A stretch of 64,000 nt of DNA from KBS50 sp042434095 (GCF_042434095.1 NZ_JBHLUE010000011.1:372001-436000); one strand, 5' to 3'. Shown: positions 42,070-51,278, numbered from the stretch's first letter. Program-made: numbers and translations. Notes: generated by a model not told the origin, from the letters alone.

Positions 42070-43722
42070 ATGACCGAGCACGAGAACGACCCGCAGCGGC
42101 CGCCGGCGTCCGCCGACGCCGAGTCGTCGCACCCCACCGCCGAGCTGTCCCGCGCCGAGCGCGGCGAGTCCGGCTCCGTCCCCTCCCAGCCCGCCGCGCC
42201 GGAGCGGCCCGGCGACCCGGCGACACCGGCCTTCGGTGCCGCGGGGGCGCCGACGTCCGGCCCCGGCACGCCGACGTCCGCTCCGGGCGCGCCGGCCTCC
42301 GGGCAGCCCTACGGCGGCGCCGCCGGCCTCGGCGACCCGCCGTCCGGCCAGGGCGGCCTCGGCGGTTACCCGCCGGCCGGCTACCCGGCGTCCGGGCACT
42401 ACCCGGGACAGACCGCCGGTCCGCAGGCGCCGCTCGGCGGGCAGTACCAGAGCCAGCCCGGTGGGGCGTACCAGCCGGCCCCGGGCGGGCACCCGCACGC
42501 GCAGTGGCAGCAGCCCACCCACCAGGCCCAGCAGTCGGGCTGGGCGGGTGCCCCGGGGTACGCCGGGACGGGACAGGGCCCGGCGCACCAGCCGTACGGC
42601 GCCGGGGACCAGCAGCCCGCCTGGGCGCAGGGCCCGGCGGGGCCCCCGGCCCGGCCCAGCCGGGTCGGCCGGTACGTCGCCGCGGCGGCCGTGGCGCTGG
42701 CCCTGATGGGTGGCTCCGGCATCGCCGGCGGCGTGATCGCGCTCGCCGTCGACCACGGGAGCACGGTCACCAGGACCTACACGGCGGCCCCGGTGCTCAA
42801 CCAGGGCGACCTGCCGAGGATCGCGGCCAAGGTGCAGAACAGCGTGGTGTCGATCACCACGGAGAGCGGCGAGGGATCCGGCGTGATCCTCAGCGCCGAC
42901 GGCTACATCCTCACCAACAACCACGTGGTGGCCAGCGCCAACGGCAACACCGTGAAGATCATCTTTGCCGACGGCAAGAACGTCACGGCGCGGATCGTCG
43001 GCACCGATCCCAAGAGCGACCTGGCCGTGGTCAAGGCGTCCGGGGTGTCCAACCTGACCGCCGCCACCTTCGGCGACAGCGACGCCATGCAGGTCGGCGA
43101 CACCGTCCTGGCGCTGGGCAGCCCGCTCGGCCTGGAGGGCTCGGTGACGGCCGGCATCATCAGCGCCCGGGACCGCACGATCCAGGCAAGCGACCAGAAC
43201 CAGCAGCCGCAGAACCCGTTCCAGCAGCAACAGCCGCAACAGGGCGGCCAGTCCATCTCCGGGCTGCTGCAGACCGACGCGCCGATCAACCCCGGCAACT
43301 CCGGTGGCGCCCTGGTGAACACCCGCGGCGAGGTGATCGGCATCAACAGCGCCATCGCCACCTCCGGGCAGGGCAGCGGCAACATCGGGCTCGGCTTCGC
43401 CATCCCGAGCAACAAGGCCAAGTCGGTGGCCGAGGCGCTGCGCTCCGGCCAGAAGGTCTCGCACCCGTCGCTCGGGGTCAGCGTGGCCGGCGCCGAGAAC
43501 GGCGGGGCGCTGGTCAACTCGGTCGTGCAGAACAGCCCTGCCGACAAGGCGGGCCTGCAGCAGGGCGACGTGATCACCAAGTTCGGCGACAAGGCGATCA
43601 ACGACTCCAACGCCCTCGTGGCGGCCGTTCAGGGCGGCAAGGTCGGTGACCAGGTGCAACTGACCTACACCCGAAATGGGGAGCAGAAGACTGCAACCGT
43701 GACGCTCGCTGAGTCGTCCTAA
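42070..43722 (+). CDS. pepD: HtrA/PepD-type membrane-anchored serine protease with PDZ domain
   Basis: A 550-residue protein: a 195-residue disordered cytoplasmic region rich in Pro, Gly, Gln and Tyr, one transmembrane helix (about 201-223), a trypsin-like protease with His285 (TNNHVV), Asp317 (KSDLAVV) and Ser411 (NPGNSGGAL), and a C-terminal PDZ domain (about 460-548). A Gln/Pro-rich insertion (QQPQNPFQQQQPQQ) sits in a loop before the catalytic Ser. Such DegP-like enzymes degrade or refold damaged envelope proteins, and in mycobacteria feed back on MprAB. It follows the regulator and kinase and has its own direct-repeat site. Confidence 0.93.
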   Translation: MTEHENDPQRPPASADAESSHPTAELSRAERGESGSVPSQPAAPERPGDPATPAFGAAGAPTSGPGTPTSAPGAPASGQPYGGAAGLGDPPSGQGGLGGYPPAGYPASGHYPGQTAGPQAPLGGQYQSQPGGAYQPAPGGHPHAQWQQPTHQAQQSGWAGAPGYAGTGQGPAHQPYGAGDQQPAWAQGPAGPPARPSRVGRYVAAAAVALALMGGSGIAGGVIALAVDHGSTVTRTYTAAPVLNQGDLPRIAAKVQNSVVSITTESGEGSGVILSADGYILTNNHVVASANGNTVKIIFADGKNVTARIVGTDPKSDLAVVKASGVSNLTAATFGDSDAMQVGDTVLALGSPLGLEGSVTAGIISARDRTIQASDQNQQPQNPFQQQQPQQGGQSISGLLQTDAPINPGNSGGALVNTRGEVIGINSAIATSGQGSGNIGLGFAIPSNKAKSVAEALRSGQKVSHPSLGVSVAGAENGGALVNSVVQNSPADKAGLQQGDVITKFGDKAINDSNALVAAVQGGKVGDQVQLTYTRNGEQKTATVTLAESS

Positions 43723-43742
43723 CCACAGACGTTCCACCCGCG

Positions 43743-43789
43743 GATGGCGGGTGCGTCGGCCAAGGGGGTTGGTCGGCGCACCCGCCATC
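43743..43789. terminator. Strong terminator after the pepD-like gene
   Basis: GATGGCGGGTGCG (43743) pairs with its exact complement ending at 43789, and CGGCCAA with TTGGTCG (one G-U) closes a GGGGG loop. Only a T and a G stay unpaired in the stem. Confidence 0.85.
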
Positions 43790-43961
43790 GTTCTCTCGGC
43801 GCACGCCGGGGTCTCCCCGGGCCGCGTACGCCGGGGTCTTCCCCGGGCCGCCCCGGCGCTCACCCGCTCCGGGCGAGGGCGCTTCACCCGTACCGCCCCC
43901 AGGATCGCAAGTGGCGGTTGCCGGCATCGCGGGCCGGCGATGGCCGGGGGGAGGAGCGGCG

Positions 43962-44636
43962 ATGACCACGGCGATGTCCCGGGACGACGTCGAGATCCAG
44001 CGAGCGGTGCTGGCGGAACTGCGCTGGGAGGCGCGGGTTCAACCCAACGAGGTCGGGGTGTCCGTCAACGGCGGCGTGGTGACGCTGACCGGCTGGGTGG
44101 ACAGCTACGCCAAGAAGGGGGCGGCTGAGCGGACCGCGCACCGGCTGCGCGGCGTACGGGCCGTGGCCAACGACATCGAGGTACGCCTGCCCGGCGCGGC
44201 CGAGCGGCTCGACCCGGACATCGCCACCGCGGCCACCCGGGCGCTCGAATGGGACGCCTTCGTGCCCATCGAGAACCTCGACGTCACCGTCTCCAACGGC
44301 TGGGTGATGCTGCGCGGCGAGGTGGAGTGGGGTTACCAGAAGCGCGCGGCCGAGCGGGCGGTCCGCCGGCTGGCCGGGGTGCGCGGGGTGACCAACCTGG
44401 TCGCCGTCCGCCCGGCGCACCGTCCCGCGCCCGCGGAGCTGGTCCGGGACATCCGCAACGCCCTGGTCCGCAGCCTGGAGACGGACGCCGACGAGATCGT
44501 CGTACGGGTCGATGGCGACGCCGTGGTGCTCACCGGCACCGTGCACTCCTGGCTGGAACGGGAGGAGGCGGAGCGGGTGGCCTGGTCGGCGCCGGGGGTG
44601 AGCGCGGTCGAGGACCACATCACGGTGGTCACCTGA
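43962..44636 (+). CDS. Protein with three BON domains
   Basis: A 224-residue soluble protein with three BON repeats: about 10-75 (GVSVNGGVVTLTGWVDSYAKK), 85-150 (LDVTVSNGWVMLRGEVEW) and 158-224 (IVVRVDGDAVVLTGTVHSWLE). BON domains bind phospholipid or envelope surfaces and occur in osmotic-stress and secretion proteins; here there is no signal peptide. GGGGAGGAG lies about seven bases before the ATG. It is coupled to a glycosyltransferase gene by a one-base overlap (TGATG). Confidence 0.85.
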   Translation: MTTAMSRDDVEIQRAVLAELRWEARVQPNEVGVSVNGGVVTLTGWVDSYAKKGAAERTAHRLRGVRAVANDIEVRLPGAAERLDPDIATAATRALEWDAFVPIENLDVTVSNGWVMLRGEVEWGYQKRAAERAVRRLAGVRGVTNLVAVRPAHRPAPAELVRDIRNALVRSLETDADEIVVRVDGDAVVLTGTVHSWLEREEAERVAWSAPGVSAVEDHITVVT

Positions 44637-45790
44637 TGCGGCGCCATGCAGGACACGCGGTGAACGAGCTTCCCGCCGCCCCGACGGTGGCCGAGGGCGG
44701 CCCCACGGGCCCGGTCGGGCCGGCCGGTCCGGCCCGGCCGTTGCGGATCGCGATGGTCGTGCCGCCCTGGTACGAGCTGCCGCCGCCCGGCTACGGAGGG
44801 CTGGAGCAGGTCTGCGCGGCCCTGATCGACGCGCTGGCGGAACGCGGTCACGACGTGACGCTGTTCGGGGCGGGCGAGCGCACCGGCACCCGGGCCCGGT
44901 TCGTGGCCTCGATGCCCCGGCCGGGGGAGGACCGGGTCGGCCAGCTGCTGCCGGAGCTGGCCCACCTGCACCGGGTGGACCAGATGCTCGCCGAGGAGCC
45001 GTTCGACGTGGTGCACGACCACACCACCGCCGGCCCGGTCTTCGCCGACCGCCGGCCGGTGCCGACCGTGGCCACGGTGCACAACCGGCCCACCGGCGAG
45101 CTGGCCGACATCCTGGCCGAGGTGGACCCCTCGGTGGCGCTCGTGGCGATCTCCGACGCCCAGCGCCGGCTGTGCCCGGGGCTGCCCTGGGCCGCCGTCG
45201 TACACAATGGACTGGTCCGCGACCTGCCGGCCAAGTCGCGGCCGGGCGCCGGGCCGGTGCTCTGGCTGGGCCGGTACGTCCCGGACAAGGGCCCCGACCT
45301 GGCCGTGCACGCCTGCCGGGCGGCCGGACTGCCGCTGGTGCTCGCCGGCAAGTGCAACGAGCCGGTCGAGCAGGACTACCTGCGGGACGTGATCGAGCCG
45401 CTGGCCGGCCCGGACGTGACGGTGCTGCGCAACACCGACCGGGCCACCACCCAGCGGCTGCTGCTGGAGGCGCGCAGCCTGATCATGCCGATCCGCTGGG
45501 AGGAGCCGTTCGGCATGGTGATGCTGGAGGCGATGGCCACCGGCACGCCGGTGGTGGCGCTGAACCGGGGAGCGGTGCCCGAGCTGGTCAACCACGGCGA
45601 GACCGGACTGATCTGCGACGACCCGGTCGACCTGGCGCCCGCGCTGCGGGAGACCGGCGCGATCGACCCGGCCGCCTGCGTGGCGCACGTCCGCCGCTGC
45701 TTCTCGGCGGAGCGGATGGCCGACGGCTACGAGCGGGTCTACCGCTCCCTCGCGCTCCCCGTCGAGCTGGGGAATCTGGTGGTGAGTTGA
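44636..45790 (+). CDS. GT4-family glycosyltransferase
   Basis: A 384-residue GT-B enzyme. The N-terminal domain has the glycine loop PPWYELPPPGYGGLEQVCAA and VVHDHTTAGPVF; the C-terminal domain has LWLGRYVPDKGPDLAVHAC and the donor-binding EEPFGMVMLEAMATGTPVVA. It transfers a sugar from a nucleotide donor to an unknown acceptor in the cytoplasm. The start overlaps the BON gene; a GTG 8 codons later is also possible. Nucleotide and acceptor are unknown. Confidence 0.87.
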   Translation: MRRHAGHAVNELPAAPTVAEGGPTGPVGPAGPARPLRIAMVVPPWYELPPPGYGGLEQVCAALIDALAERGHDVTLFGAGERTGTRARFVASMPRPGEDRVGQLLPELAHLHRVDQMLAEEPFDVVHDHTTAGPVFADRRPVPTVATVHNRPTGELADILAEVDPSVALVAISDAQRRLCPGLPWAAVVHNGLVRDLPAKSRPGAGPVLWLGRYVPDKGPDLAVHACRAAGLPLVLAGKCNEPVEQDYLRDVIEPLAGPDVTVLRNTDRATTQRLLLEARSLIMPIRWEEPFGMVMLEAMATGTPVVALNRGAVPELVNHGETGLICDDPVDLAPALRETGAIDPAACVAHVRRCFSAERMADGYERVYRSLALPVELGNLVVS

Positions 45791-45840
45791 GCGCCGATCG
45801 CGGCCATTTGCCCTAGATCGACGGGGGCTGCCAGGATGGG

Positions 45841-46677
45841 ATGATGACGGCTGGCCCGGTGGCGTTCGTGCTCGGCGGCGGCGGCGTGCTGGGCGCCGTC
45901 GAGGTGGGCATGCTGCGCGCGCTGTTGCGCACCGGCATCCGGCCCGACCTGGTCGTCGGCACCTCCATCGGCGCGGTCAACGGCGCGCTGGTGGCGGCCG
46001 ACCCGCGCGAGGAGGTCACCGACCGGCTGGTGCGGCTCTGGTCGTCCCCGGAGGCCAGCGAGGTGTACGGCGACTCCGTGGCTCGCCAGCTGCGCCGGTT
46101 CGCCGCCCGCACCCACCTGCACTCGCCGGTCCCGCTGCGCCGGCTGCTGGAGCGGGAGCTCGGCGTCGGTCGCACGTTCGCCGAGCTGGCCGTGCCGTTC
46201 CGGTGCTGCGCGGCCAACATCGAGCGGGCCGCCGAGCACTGGTTCGACCGCGGCCCGGTGGTGGACGCCGTGCTGGCCTCCGCCTCCGTCCCGGGGCTGC
46301 TGCCGCCCATGGAGATCGACGGCAGCCACTACATCGACGGCGGCATCGTCAACTCGATCCCGATCAGCGAGGCGGTGCGGTCCGGCGCCACCCGGATCTT
46401 CGTCCTCCAGGTGGGCCGCATCGAGCGCCCGCTCAGCCCGCCCCGGCGGCCGTGGGAGATCGCCCAGGTCGCGTTCGAGATCGCCCGCCGGCACCGGTTC
46501 GCCCGGGACATGGCGGCGCTGCCGCCCGGGGTGGCGGTGCATGTGCTGCCCACCGGCGGGCTCGACCCGCGCGACGACTCCCCGTGGGCGTACCGGGACA
46601 TGGCCGCGGTCGGCCGGCGGATCAGCCGGGCGTACACGGCCTCCCGGCACTACCTGGACGCGCTCGGGGACCGCTGA
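45841..46677 (+). CDS. Patatin-like phospholipase
   Basis: A 278-residue patatin-fold hydrolase with the glycine-rich oxyanion loop GGGGVLGAVEVGML, nucleophile Ser42 in GTSIG and Asp166 in YIDGG, the Ser-Asp dyad. It hydrolyses acyl esters of phospholipids or neutral lipids; no signal peptide, so cytoplasmic or peripheral. Two adjacent ATG codons could start it. Its stop overlaps the next ATG, coupling it to an acyltransferase-like protein, which suggests lipid remodelling by a hydrolase-acyltransferase pair. Confidence 0.88.
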   Translation: MMTAGPVAFVLGGGGVLGAVEVGMLRALLRTGIRPDLVVGTSIGAVNGALVAADPREEVTDRLVRLWSSPEASEVYGDSVARQLRRFAARTHLHSPVPLRRLLERELGVGRTFAELAVPFRCCAANIERAAEHWFDRGPVVDAVLASASVPGLLPPMEIDGSHYIDGGIVNSIPISEAVRSGATRIFVLQVGRIERPLSPPRRPWEIAQVAFEIARRHRFARDMAALPPGVAVHVLPTGGLDPRDDSPWAYRDMAAVGRRISRAYTASRHYLDALGDR

Positions 46678-47759
46678 TGCCGCTGCCGCCCCGGTGGATC
46701 CGGCGGGTCGTGCTGGCGCCCGCGATGGTGGTGTTCGCGGCGCTGCTCGCCGGGACGATGCCGGTGTGGCTGCTGCTGGCCGCCGCCGTCTCGCCGGTGG
46801 TGCCCGGCCGGCTCCGGCCGCTGCGGGTGCTCTGGATGGCGTGCGTCTACATCGTCTGGGACGCCGCCGCGGTGCTGGCCCTCTTCGTCCTCTGGCTGGC
46901 GTCCGGATTCGGCTGGCGGAAGCGGTCCCCGGCCTTCCAGCGGGCGCACTACGTGCTCGTCGGGCAGTTCCTCAGCGTGCTGTTCTGGCAGGTGCGCTGG
47001 ACGCTGCGGCTGCGCTTCGAGGTCGTCGGCACCGACCCGGACGTGGCCCTGCCGGGCCGGCCGGAGCTGGTGCTCTGCCGGCACGCCGGGCCGGGCGACT
47101 CGTTCATCCTGATCCACGCCCTGGTCAACTGGTTCTCCCGGGAGCCGCGGATCGTCCTCAAGGACACCCTGCAGTGGGATCCGGCGGTCGACGTGATGCT
47201 CAACCGGCTGCCCAGCCGGTTCGTCACCGCCGAGCCCGGCCCGGGCGAGTCGCTGGTGGAGCAGGTGGGTCACCTGGCCCGGGGGTTGGACGAGAACGAC
47301 GCTTTCGTGATCTTTCCGGAAGGCGGCAACTTCACCCCGCGCCGCCGGATCCGGGCCATCGCGCGGCTGCGGTCGCGCGGGCTCGATGACATGGCCGTAC
47401 GCGCCGAGGGCATGCGCAACGTCCTGGCCCCGCGCCCGGGCGGGGTGCTGGCGGCGCTGGACTCGGCGCCGGACGCCGGAGTCATCTTCGTGGCGCACAC
47501 CGGGCTGGACCGGCTCACCACGGTGGCCGACGTCTGGCGGGAGTTGCCGATGGACAAGGCCATCATCATGCGGTTCTGGTCGGTGCCGCCGGAGGAGATC
47601 CCGGCGGACCGGCAGGAGCGCATCGACTGGCTGTTCCAGTGGTGGTCCCGGATCGACGAGTGGGTCGAGACCAACCGGCCGGACGCGGCGCCGGCCGAGA
47701 CCAACCGGCCGGACGGGGCGCCGGCCGAGACCAACCGGCCGGACGGGGCGCCGGCGTAG
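46677..47759 (+). CDS. Membrane acyltransferase-like protein with a repeated tail
   Basis: A 360-residue protein. Two N-terminal transmembrane segments (about 10-35 and 56-80) precede a PlsC-like domain with CRHAGPGDSF (HX4D) and FPEGGNFTPRRR, so an acyltransferase acting on a lyso-lipid at the membrane is likely. The C-terminal tail is three copies of the ten-residue unit ETNRPDGAPA, encoded by a 30-base tandem repeat at 47667-47756. Coupled to the patatin gene. Confidence 0.82.
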   Translation: MPLPPRWIRRVVLAPAMVVFAALLAGTMPVWLLLAAAVSPVVPGRLRPLRVLWMACVYIVWDAAAVLALFVLWLASGFGWRKRSPAFQRAHYVLVGQFLSVLFWQVRWTLRLRFEVVGTDPDVALPGRPELVLCRHAGPGDSFILIHALVNWFSREPRIVLKDTLQWDPAVDVMLNRLPSRFVTAEPGPGESLVEQVGHLARGLDENDAFVIFPEGGNFTPRRRIRAIARLRSRGLDDMAVRAEGMRNVLAPRPGGVLAALDSAPDAGVIFVAHTGLDRLTTVADVWRELPMDKAIIMRFWSVPPEEIPADRQERIDWLFQWWSRIDEWVETNRPDAAPAETNRPDGAPAETNRPDGAPA

Positions 47760-47768
47760 GGTCCGGTC

Positions 47769-48209
47769 GTGGATGAGTTCGACATCGTCACCACCGTCGT
47801 CGATGCCCGGGCGGTGGCCGACGCCCTCGGCGCCGCGGCCGTCACCAACCGGTTGGCGGCGTGCGCCCAGGTCGGCGGCCCGGTGGACAGCATCTACTGG
47901 TGGGACTCCCGGGTGGAGACCACCCGGGAGTGGGTGGTCCGGTTCAAGACCGCGCCGGACCGGGTCGACGCGCTGATCGCGCAGATCCGGGCCGCCCACC
48001 CGTACGAGGTGCCGGAGATCGAGGTGGCCCGGACCCGGTCCGGCAACCCCGACTACACGGCCTGGGTCCACGCGCAGACCCGCCCGCCGGCGCCGGCGGC
48101 GTCCGACGGCCCGGCGGCGTCCGACGGTCCGGCGGCGTCCGGCGGCCCTGCGGTGGCCGGCCACGGCGGTCGGGCGGCGGCGGCCGGCGGGCCCCCGGAC
48201 GCCGGGTAG
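47769..48209 (+). CDS. cutA: CutA1-like divalent-ion tolerance protein with extended tail
   Basis: A 146-residue protein. Residues 1-103 are a CutA1 domain (IVTTVVDARAVADALGAAAV, SIYWWDSRVETTREWVVRFKT, HPYEVPEIEV), which forms compact trimers and has been linked with copper tolerance; its real role is unclear. The last 40 residues are a low-complexity tail with an AASDGP repeat. The -10 hexamer TAGGGT (47757-47762) overlaps the stop codon of the preceding gene and lies six bases before the GTG, a clear leaderless start. Confidence 0.88.
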   Translation: MDEFDIVTTVVDARAVADALGAAAVTNRLAACAQVGGPVDSIYWWDSRVETTREWVVRFKTAPDRVDALIAQIRAAHPYEVPEIEVARTRSGNPDYTAWVHAQTRPPAPAASDGPAASDGPAASGGPAVAGHGGRAAAAGGPPDAG

Positions 48210-48300
48210 GGCTGGCCCCACCCGGCATCCGGGGGCGCGCGGGATTACCCACAGCGATCCCGGCCCGAAGACTGGGGGAGGCGCCGATCCACCCGGACCG

Positions 48301-49377
48301 GTGCCCACCACGGGAAACGGGGTCGTTGTGACGGTGCAGGCTGTGACTACCCCTGCCGGTCGGCGGGGGAGTGATTACGCGGAGTTGTCGCGGTTGATCG
48401 GCCGGGCCGGCCTCCTGGACCGCCGCCCGGCGGGTTACCTCGGGTACGCGGTCCTGGCCGGCGGCCTGTTCGTGGCCGGCTGGGTCGCGTTCTTCCTGAC
48501 CGGCGACGCCTGGGCCCAGCTGCTGGTGGCCGTGCTGCTGGCCGTGGCCAGCGCCCAGGTCGCGTTCCTCGGGCACGACGCCGGGCACCGGCAGATGTTC
48601 CGGCGCCGGCTGCCCGGCGAAGTGGTGGGGTTGCTGGCCGGCAACCTCGCGGCCGGGCTCAGCTATGGCTGGTGGGTGGAGAAGCACACCCGGCACCACG
48701 CCAACCCGAACCACGAGGATGAGGATCCGGACGTCGGCGCGGGCGCGCTGGTCTGGACCGCCGAGCAGGCGCTGGCCACCCGCGGCTTCACCCGGTGGCT
48801 GGCGCGCCGGCAGGCGTACCTGTTCTTTCCCATGCTGGCGCTTGAAGGCCTGGCGCTGCACGTCGCGAGCGTGCGGGCGGTCTTCGGCCGGGCGGCGGAC
48901 GGCGGCTACCGGACGCCCATGCGGCACCGGCGGGTGGAGGCCGCGCTGTTGCTGCTGCATTCCGCCGGCTACCTGGGCGCGGTGCTGACCACCCTGTCCC
49001 CGCTGCGGGCGCTGGCGTTCGTGGCCGTGCACCAGGGGCTGTGGGGGATCTACCTGGGCTGCTCGTTCGCGCCCAACCACAAGGGAATGCCGATGCAGGC
49101 CGGCGACGAGCGGCTCGACTTCCTCCGCCGCCAGGTGCTGACCTCGCGCAACGTGCGCGGCGGGCGGGTGGTGGACCTCGCGCTCGGCGGCCTGAACTAC
49201 CAGATCGAGCACCACCTGTTCCCCAGCATGCCGCGCGGCAACCTGCGCCGGGCCCAGCCGATCGTGCGGGCGTACTGCGCCCGGCACGGCGTCCCGTACG
49301 AGCAGACCGGGCTGCTCGACTCGTACGGGCAGGCGCTGCGGCACCTGCACGCGGTCGGCGCCCCGCTGCGCGGCTAG
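48301..49377 (+). CDS. Membrane fatty acid desaturase
   Basis: A 358-residue desaturase with four or more transmembrane helices and all three histidine boxes: GHDAGHRQ, HTRHHANPNHEDEDPD and QIEHHLFP. The last box, with Q before the histidines, is that of front-end or linoleoyl-type acyl-lipid desaturases. It inserts a double bond into membrane acyl chains using a di-iron centre and reduced ferredoxin. The GTG at 48301 is the longest start; another GTG at 48328 with GGGG five bases upstream is just as good. Followed by a repeat-rich gene-free stretch. Confidence 0.88.
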   Translation: MPTTGNGVVVTVQAVTTPAGRRGSDYAELSRLIGRAGLLDRRPAGYLGYAVLAGGLFVAGWVAFFLTGDAWAQLLVAVLLAVASAQVAFLGHDAGHRQMFRRRLPGEVVGLLAGNLAAGLSYGWWVEKHTRHHANPNHEDEDPDVGAGALVWTAEQALATRGFTRWLARRQAYLFFPMLALEGLALHVASVRAVFGRAADGGYRTPMRHRRVEAALLLLHSAGYLGAVLTTLSPLRALAFVAVHQGLWGIYLGCSFAPNHKGMPMQAGDERLDFLRRQVLTSRNVRGGRVVDLALGGLNYQIEHHLFPSMPRGNLRRAQPIVRAYCARHGVPYEQTGLLDSYGQALRHLHAVGAPLRG

Positions 49378-49488
49378 CGCCCCCGGCGGGCCGTGGGCTT
49401 CCTCGGGGCCCGGCTCGCGCCCGGAGGGAGCGGCGGCCGGTTCGCGGGCGGAGCGGCGGCCGGTTCCCGGCCGGGCGGCCCCCCGGCC

Positions 49489-49566
49489 GGTCCTGGACGG
49501 GCGGCCCTCCGGCCGGTCCTGGACGGGCGGCCCTCCGGCCGGTCCTGGACGGGCGGCCCTCCGGCC
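49489..49566. repeat. 26-base tandem repeat, three perfect copies
   Basis: The unit begins GGTCCTGGACGGGCGGCCCT and repeats exactly at 49489, 49515 and 49541; a diverged 27-base copy precedes it at 49462. The unit length is not a multiple of three, so it is not a coding repeat. Confidence 0.85.
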
Positions 49567-49710
49567 GGTTCGCGGCCCCGGCAAGCGGCGGCCGGTTCGC
49601 GGCCGGGGGCCGACGGCGCCGTTGGATGACCGACGGTGATTGACGGGTCAGCGACCCGCCGCCTGCACCCTGCGTAACTCCCGCCGTCGACGGTTCGACG
49701 CCCGCTTCCC

Positions 49711-49834
49711 CTTTGCTCTGCTGCCCTCCACGCACCATCGGGTTGAGCTGGGCGAATGTCTGGAGCGCCCGTGGCGCCTCGGCGGACCGGCGCCTACCCG
49801 GTGTTACTGGTGCGTGGGTGGCAGCAGAGCAAAG
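49711..49834. repeat. Long inverted repeat with 27-base arms
   Basis: Arms at 49711-49737 and 49808-49834 are complementary at 25 of 27 positions (outer part CTTTGCTCTGCTGCC) and enclose 70 bases. The size and terminal symmetry are like a MITE or a structured RNA; no target-site duplication is evident. Confidence 0.7.
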
Positions 49835-50074
49835 CGTCCGGACGTGTTGTCCGCAGGTCGCCGGCATGGCGACGGAGGGTAGCCGTCGGCACGAGACCGA
49901 AGCGATGCCGCAGGTCGCCGAGGCCGGCCCGGCTCCTCGCGCCGGGCCGACGGGCCCGGGCCGATCCGAGCCGTCGTCCCGACCTTCGGGACGTGCTCAC
50001 GACCGGGCTGCGGCAGGCAGCGGACCGCCATCCTGGGCGCGGCGGTAGGGTCAGCGGTTGGTGGAGGGAGCGCC

Positions 50075-51217
50075 GTGAGATTCGAGATCAGTAAGGTCCT
50101 GGACACCATCGAGGGTCGGGTGACCACCGATCCCACGCTGGTCCGGGCCGTGGTGGACCTGGCGGAGGTGGTCCGGTTCACCGACCTGGACCAGGGGCGC
50201 CCGGCCAGCATGCTGCGGCTGGGGATCGTCATCGACGCGCTCGGGCGGCAGTTACAGGAGGACGGCGTCCAGGTGTACGCGGTGGTGCACCGCGGCCTGC
50301 TGTCGGACGCCGACCTGACCTCGAACGAGCGGATGGTGGTGCGCCGCTGGGCCGACGACGGCCTGGTGGAGGTGCTGGCCAATCCGGGCGACCGGCTGCT
50401 GGAGGTGGCCGACCTGCTGGGCCTGCCGCTGCTGACCCGGGCCCGGTTCGACGGGCTGCGCGGCCGGTTCCCCTGGCTGGGGCAGCCGGCCCGGCTGCTC
50501 GCCCCGGTCGTGGGCCCCGGCGGCCCCACCCTGGCGCCGCACCTCGGCGGCTCGGCCGTACCCGGTCCGCCGGCGCCGTCGCCGGCCGGCGCGCGGCTGC
50601 TGGCCCGGCTCTGGCGCTGCCCCGAACCCGGCTGCGCGCTGTTCGGCGCCGGCGGCGGCGGTGGCGCGTTCGCCGACCTGGCCCGGGTGCAGCGCGCGCC
50701 GATCAGCCAGGCGCCGCCCACGCTGCGCAACGGGGCGCCCACCTGCCCCCGGCACGAGCGGCCGCTGACCGATGCCGGCGGCCGCCCCCGATTCGCGATC
50801 ATGGCGATCCGGGTCGGCGGGCTGGTGCGGGGTCGGTTCGTGGTGGCCGACCGGCCGGTGGCGGTGGGCCGGGCGCCCGAGGAGGGCGGCGGCATCATGC
50901 TCGGTCAGTGGCTCAACGACGAATCCCGCCGCTGGATCAGCCGCAGCCACGTGGAGTTCGAGCTGCGCGGCTCGGAGCTGGTGGCGCGGGACGTGAGCAC
51001 CAACGGCTCGGGGATCCGCCCGGGCGGATCGCTGGACGACGAGCGGCGGATCCCGCTGGGGCACCGGCAGAGCCGGGTGCTCGCCCCCGGCGACTTCGTG
51101 GAGCTCTACCCCGGCGTCCAGGTCGGCCGGGCCGCGGACCTGCCCTCGGGCGCCACGTACGCGCCCGCCTCGGTGATGGCCGAGGCGCCCACCATGACCA
51201 TGCGCCCGCTCGCCTGA
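50075..51217 (+). CDS. FHA-domain protein with zinc-ribbon-like cysteines
   Basis: A 380-residue soluble protein. The N-terminal 160 residues (VRFEISKVLDTIEGRVTTDP) are an unrecognised alpha/beta domain. The middle has WRCPEPGCALFG and APTCPRHERPL, two cysteine pairs suitable for zinc. The C-terminal FHA domain (about 255-360) has PVAVGRAPEE, RRWISRSHVEFELRG and DVSTNGSGI, the loops that read phosphothreonine. It is likely a target or adaptor of Ser/Thr kinase signalling. GGAGGGAG precedes the GTG. Copy 3 of the 51-base repeat follows. Confidence 0.8.
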   Translation: MRFEISKVLDTIEGRVTTDPTLVRAVVDLAEVVRFTDLDQGRPASMLRLGIVIDALGRQLQEDGVQVYAVVHRGLLSDADLTSNERMVVRRWADDGLVEVLANPGDRLLEVADLLGLPLLTRARFDGLRGRFPWLGQPARLLAPVVGPGGPTLAPHLGGSAVPGPPAPSPAGARLLARLWRCPEPGCALFGAGGGGGAFADLARVQRAPISQAPPTLRNGAPTCPRHERPLTDAGGRPRFAIMAIRVGGLVRGRFVVADRPVAVGRAPEEGGGIMLGQWLNDESRRWISRSHVEFELRGSELVARDVSTNGSGIRPGGSLDDERRIPLGHRQSRVLAPGDFVELYPGVQVGRAADLPSGATYAPASVMAEAPTMTMRPLA

Positions 51218-51221
51218 GCTG

Positions 51222-51272
51222 AAGGAAGGGCCCCTTGTTATCGCTCTTTGTATAGCAAGGGGCCCTTCTTAA
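51222..51272 (-). repeat. 51-base hairpin repeat, copy 3
   Basis: Gene-proximal end AAGGAAGGGCCCCTTG starts four bases after the FHA stop; loop CGCTCTTTGT. It lies between convergent FHA and rocD genes, six bases from the rocD stop on the far side. Confidence 0.85.
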
Positions 51273-51278
51273 CAGGGA

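Larger units (their letters stand above)
49378..50074. other. Gene-free stretch with tandem and inverted repeats
   Basis: No convincing gene is seen on either strand in these 697 bases: open frames here lack family features and ribosome sites. The first half holds a 26-base tandem repeat; the second half holds a long hairpin (49711-49834) and a twice-used CGCAGGTCGCCG (49851 and 49909). TAGGGT at 50046 may be the -10 of the FHA gene. Confidence 0.6.

Noticed and set aside
49489..49566. Possible CRISPR array in the tandem repeats.
   Set aside because: The 26-base units are directly adjacent with no unique spacers and no cas genes are near; this is a minisatellite.
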